Positions 11,261 to 22,329 of a DNA stretch of 64,000 bases are shown here, piece by piece. Origin of the DNA: Megascapheus bottae (lineage: Eukaryota; Chordata; Mammalia; Rodentia; Geomyidae); the NCBI GenBank assembly GCA_024803745.1, contig JANJXV010000193.1, positions 1,178,001-1,242,000 of the forward strand, read 5' to 3'. The translations under genes and the position numbers were made by a program. Numbering within the stretch: position 1 is the stretch's first letter; every line of letters begins with the position of its first letter. The notes beneath the pieces are model-generated. The model was given only the letters and a program-made list of their open reading frames with translations. It was not told the origin of the DNA and did no database searches.

Positions 11261-11304
11261 GCACTCCAGCCTTAGATAAGGGCTTTCTTTTTCTTTTTCT
11301 TTTT

Positions 11305-11512
11305 TTCACTCATGGGGCTTGAACTCTGGGCCTGGATGTTTACTTTAAGCTCTTCAGCTCAAGGCAAGAGCTCTACCACTTGAGGCACATTGTCATTTTG
11401 AATTTTCTGGATTATTTGGAAATAAGATTCTCACAGATTTTTATGCCTGGGCCGTCTTTGAACCTTGATCCTCCAGGGTAGCTAGGATTACCAGGGTGAG
11501 CCACCAGTCATG
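11305..11512 (-). repeat. B-like composite SINE
   Basis: Antisense copy ('ggggcttgaactctgggcctgg', 'ggtagctaggattaccagggtgagccacc'). The unit-2 counterpart is 47,107-47,315. A short half-SINE follows at about 11,545-11,600. Confidence 0.85.
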
Positions 11513-11776
11513 GGCATTAAATTATTATTTTTTGCATGTCCTATGGCTTCAACTCATGGCCAGAGCACTGTCCTAGGGCTTGCTCAAGGATAGCACTTTA
11601 CTTCAGCCAGCCAACTCCCGGTCCAAATAGGCCACTCTTGAAGCTAGAATTACAGAGATCTGCCATAATACTGGCATGTCGTTATCTAAGTATATAATTT
11701 TTCTTCTATTTTTGATGGCTTTTCCTTAGTGTACATATTTCCTACATATTTTATGGAAAACTTCCTTCCCACTGGG

Positions 11777-11975
11777 GCCATAAGTTAAGCCTAGTGGAAG
11801 AGTTCTTGCCGAGCATGAATGAAGACCCAAGTTCAATTCCTCAGCACAACATAGATAAAAAAAGATAAAAGTGGTGCTGTGGCACATGTGATAGAACTTG
11901 CGCCTTAAGAATAAACAAAAACAAAAACAACGATCGTGCTCAGGTCCTGAGTCTAAGCCCAGTACTGGCAAAAAA
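11777..11975 (+). repeat. ID-type composite SINE
   Basis: Sense copy: 'gcctagtggaagagttcttgccgagcatgaatgaagaccc', then the 'gtggtgctgtgg' module and an A-rich tail. The unit-2 counterpart is 47,579-47,775. Confidence 0.85.
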
Positions 11976-11999
11976 AAATTCTGCCCAAAGTAGACATTT

Positions 12000-12430
12000 A
12001 AACTCATTGTACTTTTCAAAAAATTTGTTGTCAAGGTGATATACAAAGAGATTGCTGTTACATATGTAATGAGTACATTTCTTGTAAAAACTGTTACCCC
12101 CTTCCCCCTTTTCTTTTTCCCTTCCCCCCAAGTCATAAATTTCATTTACAACAAATATGTATGTATTTTCATTCCTGAAAAAAATAGTTTAAAATGTGTT
12201 CAAATAAATGATGTAGGTTGATATATTTATCAAAATGGATTACTTGAACTCTAAAATAAACATTCTAGGTAATTTTTCTCATAAAATTGTAGTAATGCTA
12301 AAAAAATAATAAAAAAGGAATTTTAGTTATTAATTTCTTATGTTTTACCTTTAACATTATTACACTAAGCATACTGTTTATGCTATTAATACAGACAGCA
12401 TGAAATATGATTATGTAAAAAAATTAAATG
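12000..12430. other. Old LINE 3'-end-like block and AT-rich DNA
   Basis: 12,005-12,180 repeats the LINE-like block of 5385-5640 (the gttacata..taatgagtacatttctt core, then C-rich runs). 12,180-12,430 is unremarkable AT-rich DNA with no gene signal. The unit-2 counterpart is 47,805-48,235. Confidence 0.45.
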
Positions 12431-12559
12431 ATTAAAAATAGTAAGGTTGGGGGCCAGTAGTTTGGCTTGGTGGCACACACTCTGGACTGGCAAAAAAGAA
12501 GTAGGGTTAGATAAAACAGATTTATTTCCAAATGTGTGGAAAATGGTATGATTTCTTGT

Positions 12560-12750
12560 TTCGCTAGTCCTGGGGCTTGAACTGAGGGACCAGGAACTGT
12601 CCTTGGCCACATTTGTTCAAGGGTGGCACTCTTACACCTGAGCCACAGTGCCCCATCTGCTTTTTCTGTGTATGCAGTGCCGAGGAATTGAATCAAGGTC
12701 TTCTTGTATACTAGGCGAGCACTCTACAACTAGGCCACATTCAAAGCCAA
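12560..12750 (-). repeat. ID-type composite SINE
   Basis: Antisense dimer ('ggggcttgaactgagggaccagg' .. 'gcactctacaactaggccac'). The unit-2 counterpart is 48,363-48,553. Confidence 0.85.
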
Positions 12751-13163
12751 AGTAGATTTTTGATGCTATTGTGGAGTTTTAATTTTCTTAAATATTTGTA
12801 CAAAGCACAATGGATATATAAACAGACTTGAACTCACAGAACAGAGTCCCACATAATATTACAGTTACTCTGGCACTTCTCCCGATTGACAAAACACATT
12901 TCCAGGCATCTGCTCTGTCCTTAAGCTTTGGTAGCTGACTTCTCTTTCCATGGATGCCTGGAATGGATTCCTGGTGATTCCATGCATTTCATAGTTCCCT
13001 GTATATCCAGTAAGGTTGTCTTCTATGGGACCAGACCTGTCTGGTTTTTGGCCCACCCAGGACCTATGTGTCTGAGGTCTCACATTATAAGTGGAAAATA
13101 AAACACAGTATAATAAGCACTGAAGAACTGCACACCATAATATTAACAATGAGAGTTTAATAG

Positions 13164-13689
13164 TTAGCAAAGTAAATACAATGAATACTTGACAAGAATC
13201 ATGAGAGCAAGATAAAGAGATGTCTTTTTAGGAAGGGGACAGGGAAGCTCTAAATCCAGACTGGCCTCCAAGTGGCCTTCAGACAGTAATTCTCCTTCAG
13301 AGTCCTCAGAAGGGTCTCCTTCCTCATGAGAAACAGAATGTCCTTCCTGAGTTAAGAGGGGGATGGATTCTGGTTTGTCGAATGGAGATTGAGTCTCTTT
13401 CAGTGAGATGGATGGGTCTGGATATTCTGTGAGGATGGATTCATTTTCCTCCAATGAATCCATTATTGAGAGTACACTTGCTGCTTCCCATGGGGACATT
13501 TTCCATGAGCCCAGCGTGTGCCCCTTCAGCTTGCACAATAAGTGGAGTGTTACTCTGACTCAGATGGACTGACACTGGGTGGAGTGTGAAAGGAAACAGA
13601 AGGAAATCTGGCTGCTCTTTTTCTTCCTCCATAGTATCTGCAGGTTCAACTGTGTCACACATGGGGTTCAGAGCAAAAGGTATATCCAC
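13164..13689 (-). pseudogene. Unidentified acidic coding-like remnant, unit 1
   Basis: Two overlapping minus-strand frames, 13,689-13,441 (82 codons) and 13,538-13,164 (124 codons), read like parts of one protein separated by a frameshift. The second is Glu/Asp/Ser-rich (EEGDPSEDSEGELLSEG) and ends in a hydrophobic stretch (SLYLALMILVKYSLYLLC) that could be a membrane anchor. It lies just downstream of, and in the same orientation as, the RalGDS-like pseudogene, so it may be that gene's decayed 3' part. Copy 2 differs at several residues (for example I/L, G/V, H/N), with no sign that silent changes dominate, so constraint looks absent. I do not recognise a family. Confidence 0.35.
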
Positions 13690-14099
13690 AGGACTCTAAA
13701 CCTGTTTGGTAATTTCTACAGAAGGCCCATGGTTTCTGGAGTGCAGTGATGATTCTCAGTCTCCATCAGTCACCAGCTCCATTGGTGGGTTTTTCATCCG
13801 GAGTTCAGGATAAGCTCTTCCACGATGACCCAAACCTAAGAATGGAAATAGGTACAGAGTGTACAGAGTGGACTCTGCAAGTTGAAGTGTCACTCAACTT
13901 CCATGAGTATCTAATGGAGGAACCTGTAGAACTGCAGTTTGGTCTGAATAATGAGGAGGTGTAGGGTCTTTCTAATGAGTGCTTATTCCCGAGTCCTTTC
14001 AGAGGACAGACATTACCTGGCTGACACCAGCCATAAAGGGCATTTTGTCAAGCTCTGTAGAAGTAAGGGCCAACCAATATCTAGACCACATGGGCTTCC

Positions 14100-15824
14100 T
14101 ACTCACAGGCTCTGAGGCACCCACACCAGGACTTCTACTTTTTCTTGGTCTTACTGGTCGCACATTCCTCCAGCTGGTCAAAAAGTATGTGTTTAGAAGA
14201 GCAGGTCCAAAGCCGGCATGTGGAGCCTCATATAGAGCTTGAGTTGTGTCAGGGTGTGGCAGTTCTTGAACTCATAGAAATCACTCGGGTAGAAGTCCAT
14301 TCACATCGTATAGATGGAACAAATGATGCTGTGGGCACATTCGGTACAAGGAAAGTGAGAGCCCTCTCTCTCCATCCTGAGCCTTTTACCAAAGCTGCTT
14401 TCTTGCAGGACTCTAATGCTGTGGCTGTCCTGCAGAGATGTGCACTTATGTGCTGGGAGGGGGGTAAGAGACACTCGAGAACAGGATGACTTTTACACCC
14501 CACTTCCAGAAGCTTCTGAGAGAGGCCTCTATGCATCTGTCCAAAGTAAACGCACCTTAAATTAACTAAGTAAATGCTCTAAATATATCAATAAGTGAAT
14601 GCTCTAAATAAAGAACTAAATGCTCATTCCTCTAATCTTAGCCACCCAGCAGGCTGAGCTCTGAAGATCACAGTGGAAAGCCAGTCTAGTCAGTAAAATT
14701 CTAAAGGCACTTGTCTTCAATTAGGCAGCAAAAAGCCAGAACTTGACCTATGACTCAAATGGTACAGTGCTAATTTTTGAACACCAAAGGAATGGTATTT
14801 AGACCTGGGTTCAGGTTCAAGTGGCAGCACTGGACCACACACCAAAATGTAAATGCTTTCAGGTTCTAACAGGCAAAGCTATCACAATCCCTCCCTGATG
14901 GCTCAAAAGTGATTCAGCCCCCAGCTTTTCCTCTGACGCCAGTATATCACAGGCCTGCGCCATTAGTACTGACACCTCATTTCTTACTGGGAAATGGGAT
15001 TTCCTAGGATGTCACCTAGGTGAGGGCTGCAGTTGGGAGCCACTTACTCATGCCTGAAATCCAACTTCTCAGTAAGCACACTGTTGAGACTCCAGTAGCT
15101 TGTGAGGGAAATGAAATGGCATGGTGTCCCAGTCATAATGAAGTAGTTTGTGCACTTGTATCATGCTTAGCTCCCCTGTGAACACCCCAGTGAACCAAAC
15201 AGGCTCAGAGAGGATCCAAGTATTCCAAGGCTTGGCCAGGAGGGGTGAGCAAACCTGGGTTTGGGTGGGAACACTCACTTTTTCAAGAGAATTTCCAGCA
15301 ACTACTACATTGTCCTCCACTATTTGAAATTGTGCAGGAAGTTTCCCACGTAAAAGAGATCACCTTTCTGGTAGGCAGCGATCAGCTTTGTCAGCAGCAT
15401 CTCCAACAGGCCTTCCTCCAGGATCCATACGTTACAAGGCTCATTCAGAGTCTGAGCTGACTTACCATGACATTATGTTGGCAAAACAGTGGATATTTCA
15501 AACGTAGGAATGGGACCACACTTCACACTGAGGAATTGGAATAGAGTAGATTGGAAATGACACACTCTAATCTCAGTATAGTCACTTGAAAGTACACAAG
15601 AAGGTTGTACTGTGTGGGCAGGATGATGGGTTCAAATAGGTTTCCTCTCAATATACCTCATCTGAGTTGCCCTGGAGTTTCCTGGCTTTCTTCCTAGAGC
15701 AATGCCTGATATACGGGAATTTTGGCTTGGCACTGGTCCAGAATCTATTTCTTCAAGTGAGAGATCCATATCTCTCATGCCTGAGATCCGAGCCTCCTGA
15801 CCGTTGGCAACAGCACAGCAACAT
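14100..15824 (-). pseudogene. RalGDS/RGL-like (RasGEF_N) pseudogene, unit 1
   Basis: RalGDS-family proteins are Ras-effector exchange factors for Ral GTPases. Exon 1: an ATG at 15,824 gives a short Cys-rich N-terminus that stops early. A RasGEF_N exon runs from about 15,460 to 15,279: it reads ILEEGLLEMLLTKL.., GDLFYVGNFLHNFK, then stops, then LLEILLKK, and ends at a good donor (gtgagtg, 15,278-15,272). The next exon starts after ctgcag at 14,429 and reads ICSIYTM*MDFYPSDFYEF.., LKLYMRLHMPALDL, then LFDQLEECATSK. This matches the family pattern of a YPxDF motif, a 'hMPxxDL' motif and a QLE stretch. Stops (for example TGA in place of the Trp codon after 'YTM') and a frameshift before LFDQLEE disable it. 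The catalytic RasGEF (CDC25) domain is not recognisable. The assignment is by motif recall; it could be any member of the expanded rodent RalGDS-like family. Confidence 0.7.
14638..14830 (+). repeat. Sense composite SINE inside the RalGDS-like locus
   Basis: 'tcttagccacccagcaggctgagctctgaagatcac' (B-like) runs into 'ctcaaatggtacagtgc..gggttcaggttcaag', lying between the two RasGEF_N exons, that is, in a former intron. The unit-2 counterpart is 50,421-50,613. Confidence 0.75.
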
Positions 15825-16227
15825 CTTTCTTCCTCCTGAGCCACAGGCCAAGGGAGCTGGCTTTAGCTGGTTGTCACATGCAGTGGCTTGGTTACCAGGG
15901 TTCCATATTCTGTTCCATTGTGAGGGAGGTAGGGTCACCTTTCAAGGCCCAATGACCAAAGCTCCTTGCTCACAGAACACCTCCCCAAAGACATACTGGA
16001 GGCTGAATCTCCCTTCCTACCTCACATATGGATGTAATAAACAGCACACCTTTTTGTTCAAATCCCAAGTCATTAACTAGGCGTAAGTGCTAGCCTGGTC
16101 TCAGGCTCAAGGAGCCTTTCTTAGGTAAGATCCAAACTTAACTGTCACTATTCCCCTTACCCTTCACAAGACATTTTGCTTCACAGTGCCTTCTCAGCTT
16201 GCATTTTGCCTCTTGCACATTTTCTTT

Positions 16228-16412
16228 GCTAGTCCTGGGACTTGATCTCAGAGCCTGACCATTGTTCTTAGGCTTTCTTTAGGCTATAGCTGTCCCACCA
16301 AGCCACAGCACCACTTCCAGCGTTTTCTATGTATATAGTACTCCAGAATAACCAGAGTTTTGTGTGGTAGCCAAGCACTCTACAAATAGATGAAACACCC
16401 AGTCCATCTTGC
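16228..16412 (-). repeat. ID-type composite SINE (arm B)
   Basis: Mirror partner of the SINE at 556-735; 'cctgggacttgatctcagagcctgacc' starts it on the plus strand. The unit-2 counterpart is 52,012-52,198. Confidence 0.75.
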
Positions 16413-16639
16413 ACATATTATTCACCTCAATCTACTATGACGTTGTTAGGTTTCTGTATCCTAATCTATTTTTCTTCCTGATGAATATCTGTGCTGTCAT
16501 CTGTAAAAATGCAAGTGGGAAAATCACAGAAGCATTGGTGACATAAAAAAAAGTCTTACAGACATAGATAAGTGTTCATTCTTTGTAGGAGAAAGGATAT
16601 TTTGATATGATGATGATGACTATTTATAAATACTTTATC

Positions 16640-16845
16640 TGGGTTTAGAGTTTGGCCCAGTGGTAGAGTGCTTGCCTAGCATCCATGAAGATCCAGGTTT
16701 GAGTCCTTAATATCACACAGATATAAAAATCCATATGGCAATGTGGCTCAAGTGGCAGAGGGCTAGACTTGGGAAAAGCCAAGAGCAGTGCTCAGGCCCT
16801 GAGTTCAAGCCCCAGGAATGGCAGAAAAAACAAAAGAAAAGAAAA
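16640..16845 (+). repeat. ID-type composite SINE (arm B)
   Basis: Sense copy: 'cccagtggtagagtgcttgcctagcatccatgaagatccagg', second module, then a (AAAAG)n tail. It is the mirror partner of 118-305. The unit-2 counterpart is 52,426-52,631. Confidence 0.9.
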
Positions 16846-16953
16846 GAAAAGAAATGTGCTTTTTACAAGTTATTCACTCACAGCATTTGCCTCTGAATTC
16901 TTCGCTTCTGCATCTTGTGACTTATCCCTTTCCCTCAATGTAGACAAGAAAAT

Positions 16954-17905
16954 CAGATTTTATTACTTGCTATCCTTTGTCCAATCTTTGGATATTAATT
17001 CAAAATACAATATTGCCTGAGATATTGTGTGTGTGCATGTGTGTGTGTATCTGCCAATGTGTGCATGCACACATGTGTACAGGGTTTAGGGCTTACTCAT
17101 AGGGCCTGTGTGATAACCCTCAGCATCTTTTCCTCAAAGGTATTGGTCTTTCACTTCTAGCTTATTATAGCTAATTGGAGTTGAGAGATTCACTCAATTT
17201 CTTGCCCTGTGCATTGGAACCCAGTGCTGGGTTCTCATATTGTTAATTGTAGCTATAGAGAAGCCTGAGGTCTGGGGATCCTCGTTAGAATCCAGCCCCT
17301 GAAAGAAAGTCACTGATAGAAATCTTTATCTTCAGTTAAGCACGAATAAATAAGGCAAAAGTGGAACTGTGGCTCAGTTCCTCTTGTAGCAGCCATGAGA
17401 AAATTAGTAATTGGCAGCACCTGGTCCCTGAGAGAAATCCTTAGCACCGGTTCAAAAAAAGAAAGAAAATAATGAAAAAAATTAAAACTTGCTGAGGAAT
17501 CCATAAGGATAAACGTGCCTGTGAATAATCTTGTCATTTCCGATTCCCTCAAGAGCTTAGGTCTCTCTGTATTTTATCAAGTTTTTTTTAAAGATATTTA
17601 CATATTTTCTATCTTTCTTAAACAGAGATAGCCATCCACAAAACACAAACACAAACTCTCACACAGTATACCACCCACCCATAAGTGTCTGGCTATGTAT
17701 ATATGTATAGTCATATGTATTGATCTGTCTCTCTATACTAATATATAAATGCATAAACATATATATTTAGACAAACAGGAAACATACATAGATAGGTCTC
17801 ACGCATTTCCAGATTTTGTGCAAGTCTTCTGAGTGCAACTTATCATTGTATTGTTTGTCAAGATAGAGTCCCTCTAACTTTTGGCCAGCTTCTTGTCCTT
17901 TGATA
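16954..17905. other. Gene-free stretch
   Basis: About 950 bases with a short TG/CA-rich patch at 17,020-17,080 and a pair of AT-rich (TA-tract) runs at 17,690-17,765. No coding or RNA signal is seen. The unit-2 counterpart is about 52,746-53,693. Confidence 0.5.
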
Positions 17906-17907
17906 CT

Positions 17908-18105
17908 TTTTTCTGCCAGTCCTGGGTTTTGAACGCTAGGCCTGGATGCTGTCACTGAGCTTGAGCTTCTTGCATTCAGTAGTTTATTGCAGATAAGAGT
18001 CTCATGGAGTTTCTGTCCTGGGCTGGCTTTGAATTGTGATCCTCAGATCTCAAACTCCTGAGTAGCTAGGATGACAGTCTTGAGCTACCAGTACCTGGTT
18101 CCTTT
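17908..18105 (-). repeat. B-like composite SINE
   Basis: Antisense copy ('gccagtcctgggttttgaacgc' .. 'cctgagtagctaggatgacag'). The unit-2 counterpart is 53,696-53,893. Confidence 0.85.
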
Positions 18106-19290
18106 GCCTCTTTTACCCTTTTTTTTGGCCCCACCACAGCCATGGTATCTACCTTCCTATGTTCTCTCCACCTGCCCCCAGACAGGGGACTGACAGATGC
18201 TTTCCACCCACTTATTCATGTCCTCCTCTGTATTGGCTGACAGCTAAGTCATGCACTCACTTGTCTGGATGCCAAACACAAAGCCATGTGATTGTTTCTC
18301 AGTCTGGAACATCCTATCAGATTTATAGCACCACAGAGGGTCAGGTTGATGCTCCTCCAGGGCTTCTTAAATTGTTCTCATATTAATCCACAACACGTTT
18401 GTCATCACTTGTCCAGCTAATTCATGGACTAAAGCAGCATTCCCTACAAACTTAGATCCCAATACCATGAGGACACTCAAGGGTGCATTAGGAGTGTGAC
18501 CTGCAGGTGGATGTGAGCCTGTCTAAGTTGGAGGGGATTTCTCCACCACAAGAAATGGAATACAAATTTAGAATCTGCTTTCATGAGGTGACAATCTCTG
18601 GCAGATGTTCTTATCAAATGTGGCACTGCCTACTTCCAGCTTAAAACATGGGTTGACGACCCAGCATAACAGAGAATGTATTCACCCCGGCCCAACATAT
18701 AGGCTGGGACCCTGAACTTTCAGGTAGCATTTGGCTTTGAAGGTCATGAGATCTTAGTCTACAAATGATGAGCTCCCTCCCGTGAGGCATAGCAAACGGA
18801 GCCAAAGTGCAACCCAGTTAAGCACCAGATCAAGCTTCCCTTCTTCAGTAGGGTATGGTTTGAAAACTGTGCATAGCTTCTGTTTGAAGCCAGTCCAGAA
18901 AGGAAAGTCCATGAAACTCTCATTTCCAGTTAACTGCCAAGGGGGTGGGGGAAGTCACAGGCTGGGGGATGCACAGGATGATCCATGGGCCCTGTGCAGC
19001 TACTGGGTCACCCCCTTCTGCATCTCAGCCTTTGGATTTGAGCTCTGTGATCGTCAAGATGTGCACAGTCTGTACTCTGGCTGGCAGAAGAAAGGACCCT
19101 GGGAAGACAATTGTAGACCCTTTGTGAGTGTAGGAAGGGGTAGGCTGGACACCCAGTCCAAGAGGAGCTAAAACTGGAGTCGAGGGGTGTGCAAGGAGTG
19201 GGTGTGAGGGTTGTGGGCAGTCACAGTCACGGCAGAGGTGGCTCTGTGGGGTGAGTGCCTCCCTGCAGGCACAGTACTGGACATATCAGA
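18106..19290. other. GC-richer low-repeat stretch, site of a unit-1 deletion
   Basis: About 1.2 kb with few repeats and higher GC than its surroundings. Several frames stay open for 60-130 codons but carry no recognisable motif, and the longest (18,782-19,171, plus) crosses the deletion junction at 18,934-18,941, so it is an artefact of the deletion. It may hold decayed exons of an unidentified gene. The unit-2 counterpart is 53,894-55,652. Confidence 0.4.
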
Positions 19291-19292
19291 GA

Positions 19293-19425
19293 TCCACATG
19301 AAAAGGAAAAGCTGGAAATGGCACTATGGTTCAAATGGTAGAGCATCAACCTTGAGCAAAAGAGCTCAGGGACAGTACCCAGGACCTGAGTTCAAGCCTC
19401 ATTACTGTAAAAGAAAAAGAACCAG
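19293..19425 (+). repeat. SINE second-module fragment
   Basis: 'gctggaaatggcactatggttcaaatggtagagc' through 'ggacctgagttcaagcctc', a sense half of the composite SINE. The unit-2 counterpart is 55,655-55,785. Confidence 0.75.
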
Positions 19426-19429
19426 GACT

Positions 19430-20660
19430 ATGAGAGGGAACCTGGTACTCTCTTGGTCTAATCAGACACAAGAAGAGGCCGGGATAGGCTGTGGAAAAAC
19501 ACAGAGAACATCTTCCCCCAGCTCATCCTGTCCTGCATGCTGGGGCAGCCATGTAACTAGGGCTACGGTGAGATCATCTTCACCCCTGTGCTGCCATCTG
19601 AATTGTAGGCCTCTGTCCTGGCATGGGGTGTCCTGATGGCTGAGCAGGTGCCCTAACCCTAGATGGAGAGCAGCCACTGACTGTGGTAGCTAAGGAGAGA
19701 TCTGTTCCATAGCTATCAGGCCATCCAGCATGGGAGCCATAACCACCCCTCACCCACGTAGAGGCCAATGGTTCTCCAGGTGCTACTAACATTGCCCCAC
19801 CCCTAGCTCTGGGTACACGTGACATTCCCTCCACAAGGAGCAGGACTAAGTGAAGGATCAGGAAGCTGCCTATGGGCTTCAGATGATGGCCAGGCTGGCA
19901 CTACAGATGGCCTCACTCTGTCACCCCCTTCCCCTGCCTCCATCATTCCTCCATCATGCCTCTCTACCTCCCACCCATTAACCTTGGAAACCAATGAACT
20001 GGGCTCTCATCATTCCTCTCATCTCTTCACCCACCTTGCCATGCGTCCATCCCTCTGTCACTTCCACCCCACACACATCCCAACACCAGCCACCCTGTAG
20101 CTTATGAGGATCCCAGAGGAAGCTCTTGGTGAAGGGCTTGTGACCACAAAACAGTTACTATCACCCGCTCCGGCCTGATCCACCACAGAATAAGAACAGC
20201 CAAGCAGGCACACACTGCAGCAGAGTTGCTCTGCTGCCACCCTGATTCCTTCATGGCCAGGACTTGGCTCTCCTCAGCCTACCAGCTCAGTAACCAGAAC
20301 ATTGTGCTTTCACAGAGCCATGGCTTCCAGTCTCCATGGACACAATGACATCAAGGTGATGCCAACTTCCCCATCTCTATATAGTTCTAACTATGGGATG
20401 GGAGCTGAGGTTCTCTTCTGTGACTCCATCCGCTAAGAGGCTCATGCAGATTTCTATCCTTTGCTCATCATGGTGACTCTTTGGTTAACAAGTCACTGCT
20501 GGGCTTCCAGTTCACCACATATAGAACCCATACTCCAACACTTTTCTTAGAAGGACTGATGACTTTTAAATATTCTCTAGTTTTAAATTTCTAGTTCCTT
20601 CTCTCTTTCATTTATTATTTCCCTTCCTCACATACTTCCCTTTTTTTACCTTCCTTCTTT
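19430..20660. other. GC-richer low-repeat stretch
   Basis: Unique-looking sequence with no SINE or L1. Short open frames on both strands are conserved between units only in line with the general similarity. No domain is recognised. The unit-2 counterpart is about 55,787-57,017. Confidence 0.45.
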
Positions 20661-20664
20661 CATT

Positions 20665-20880
20665 CCTGGCCTTGAACTCAAGACCTGGAGCTTTTTCTTA
20701 GCTTTTCTTTGCTCAAGGTAGCACTCTAGCTCTTGAGCCACAGCTCTACTTCAATCTTTGTTCTTGCTCTAAACTGGGAGTATGAGTCTCATGCATTTTT
20801 CCCTTTGCTGGGTTGGTTTTAAACCACAATTCTAAGATCAGGATCCTGAATATGCCTCGGATTACAGGTATTATCTAATC
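20665..20880 (-). repeat. Composite SINE, diverged
   Basis: Antisense copy ('tcctggccttgaactcaagacctgg', 'cttgagccacagctctac', 'cggattacagg'). The unit-2 counterpart is 57,022-57,236. Confidence 0.75.
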
Positions 20881-21824
20881 AAAACAAATTCCTGATTTCT
20901 TTTTTAGACATAATTAGTTCTTTCAGGTGAGCCACCAGCCACTCATGCAAGAGCATTGCAGGATCCCAGCATTCATCTTGTCTCCAGTCTTATTCCATCC
21001 ATCTCACAATGGTCATCCAAAACACCCTGCTGCATGCCTGAAGTCCCAAGGAACGTTCTCAACGCCATGAGAAGCCCCTTTAAGCTTTGCCTCAGACATG
21101 CCCAGCCCCCATCCCACTTCCACATGAGCATTTGTTTAGGATAAATTTCCTGAGTACATCATCATCTTTTCCTCACCATTCAAATTTCATCTTTGGAGTC
21201 ATTTCTCCCAGACAAAGAGGAACATGATCCATGGTTTGATAGCAGATCCAGCTTCATAGTCCCAGCCACCAACACCCCCCCATTACCCTGCCAGACACCT
21301 GAATTCAAGGACAATGTTTTCACTAACCCTGACTCTTATCAAATGTTTTAACTTATACAGTGCATTAAAATAATTTTACTAAATGGAATAAACACATGGC
21401 ATCAAGCTTCAGAATCTTTGCACCTGAACTTTTAGTGAATCACAGACACACCAGCATTTCTGTAGCCAACAGAAATCTTAGCTTTGAGATTTCAGCATTC
21501 CTGGTATCCAAGTTTGGATGTGCTTACACTGCCCTTAATGGGGCACTTCAATCACACAATCCCACAACAATCACTGTCATGTGACATTCACTGGTAGGTG
21601 GTGCTAGGAAAAAGACTGATGTGCCAACTCCATGCTGGCTTGACCTATGCCATCTTCAAACCTGGAGCAAGTGGGGCTCCTCTCTCCATGACATCTTTTG
21701 TGTACTACCCCAGGAGGACCTTTACCTTGAGACAAAATTATGAAGACTATCTCTACCAGCAAAGATTCCAGTGAGATGTGCCTACATGGATAAAGCTAAA
21801 ATCTCACTAAAGTGAGGTTGTTGG
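20881..21824. other. Gene-free stretch
   Basis: About 940 bases without recognised repeats, exons or RNA genes. The unit-2 counterpart is about 57,238-58,181. Confidence 0.45.
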
Positions 21825-22038
21825 CAGTGCTGGAGCCTGAACTCAGGGCCTGGGCACTAAGCATTTGTACTCAAGACTAGCCCTTTACCACTTGAGCCCA
21901 AATTCCATTCCCAGCTGTTTTTATTTTTGGTAGTAAGAATCTATCAGACTTTCCTGTTCTAGGTGACTTGGAACTTCCATACTCAGATCTCAGCCTCCTG
22001 ACCAGCCTGGATTAAAATTGTGGATCAGCCATGCGCCA
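21825..22038 (-). repeat. Composite SINE
   Basis: Antisense copy ('gagcctgaactcagggcctgggcac' .. 'cctcctgaccagcctggattaaa'). The unit-2 counterpart is 58,182-58,395. Confidence 0.8.
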
Positions 22039-22329
22039 CACCTGAGGACTTTTGCCAGCACATTTTTTCCCAAAAATTAGAAGAGGAAGATGTGGGAGGG
22101 TTGGGCTCATCCTGCCCTGCATATGAAGGAGAGCATCAGCGCCTGAACTTCATTCCCTGTTGTAGGTTGCTGGAGGAAAAGGAAGCAAATAGGCACAGGC
22201 TGGCAGCAGATGCCACAGAACAACTTGTGACCAAGACTCCCAGAGCAGACCTTAGAATCAATGACAGAGTTGGATCTACCCAGTAACAGAGGCAGTAGTG
22301 ACACCTGAAACTGCGAGTTTGAGCCTTTG

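Larger units (their letters stand above)
15604..16953 (-). repeat. Inverted-repeat arm B, unit 1
   Basis: This is the mirror partner of bases 1-1369. Reading its minus strand gives the RalGDS-like first-exon relic (ATG at 15,824) and the two flanking SINEs in the same order as arm A. Homology stops at about 15,604, where arm A is interrupted by an L1 3' end. On the other side it stops near 16,953, where arm A of unit 2 abuts the L1 5' region at about 35,748. Confidence 0.85.

Noticed and set aside
18782..19171. 129-codon plus-strand frame as a gene
   Set aside because: It spans the 566-bp deletion junction and does not exist in unit 2, so it is a by-product of the deletion.
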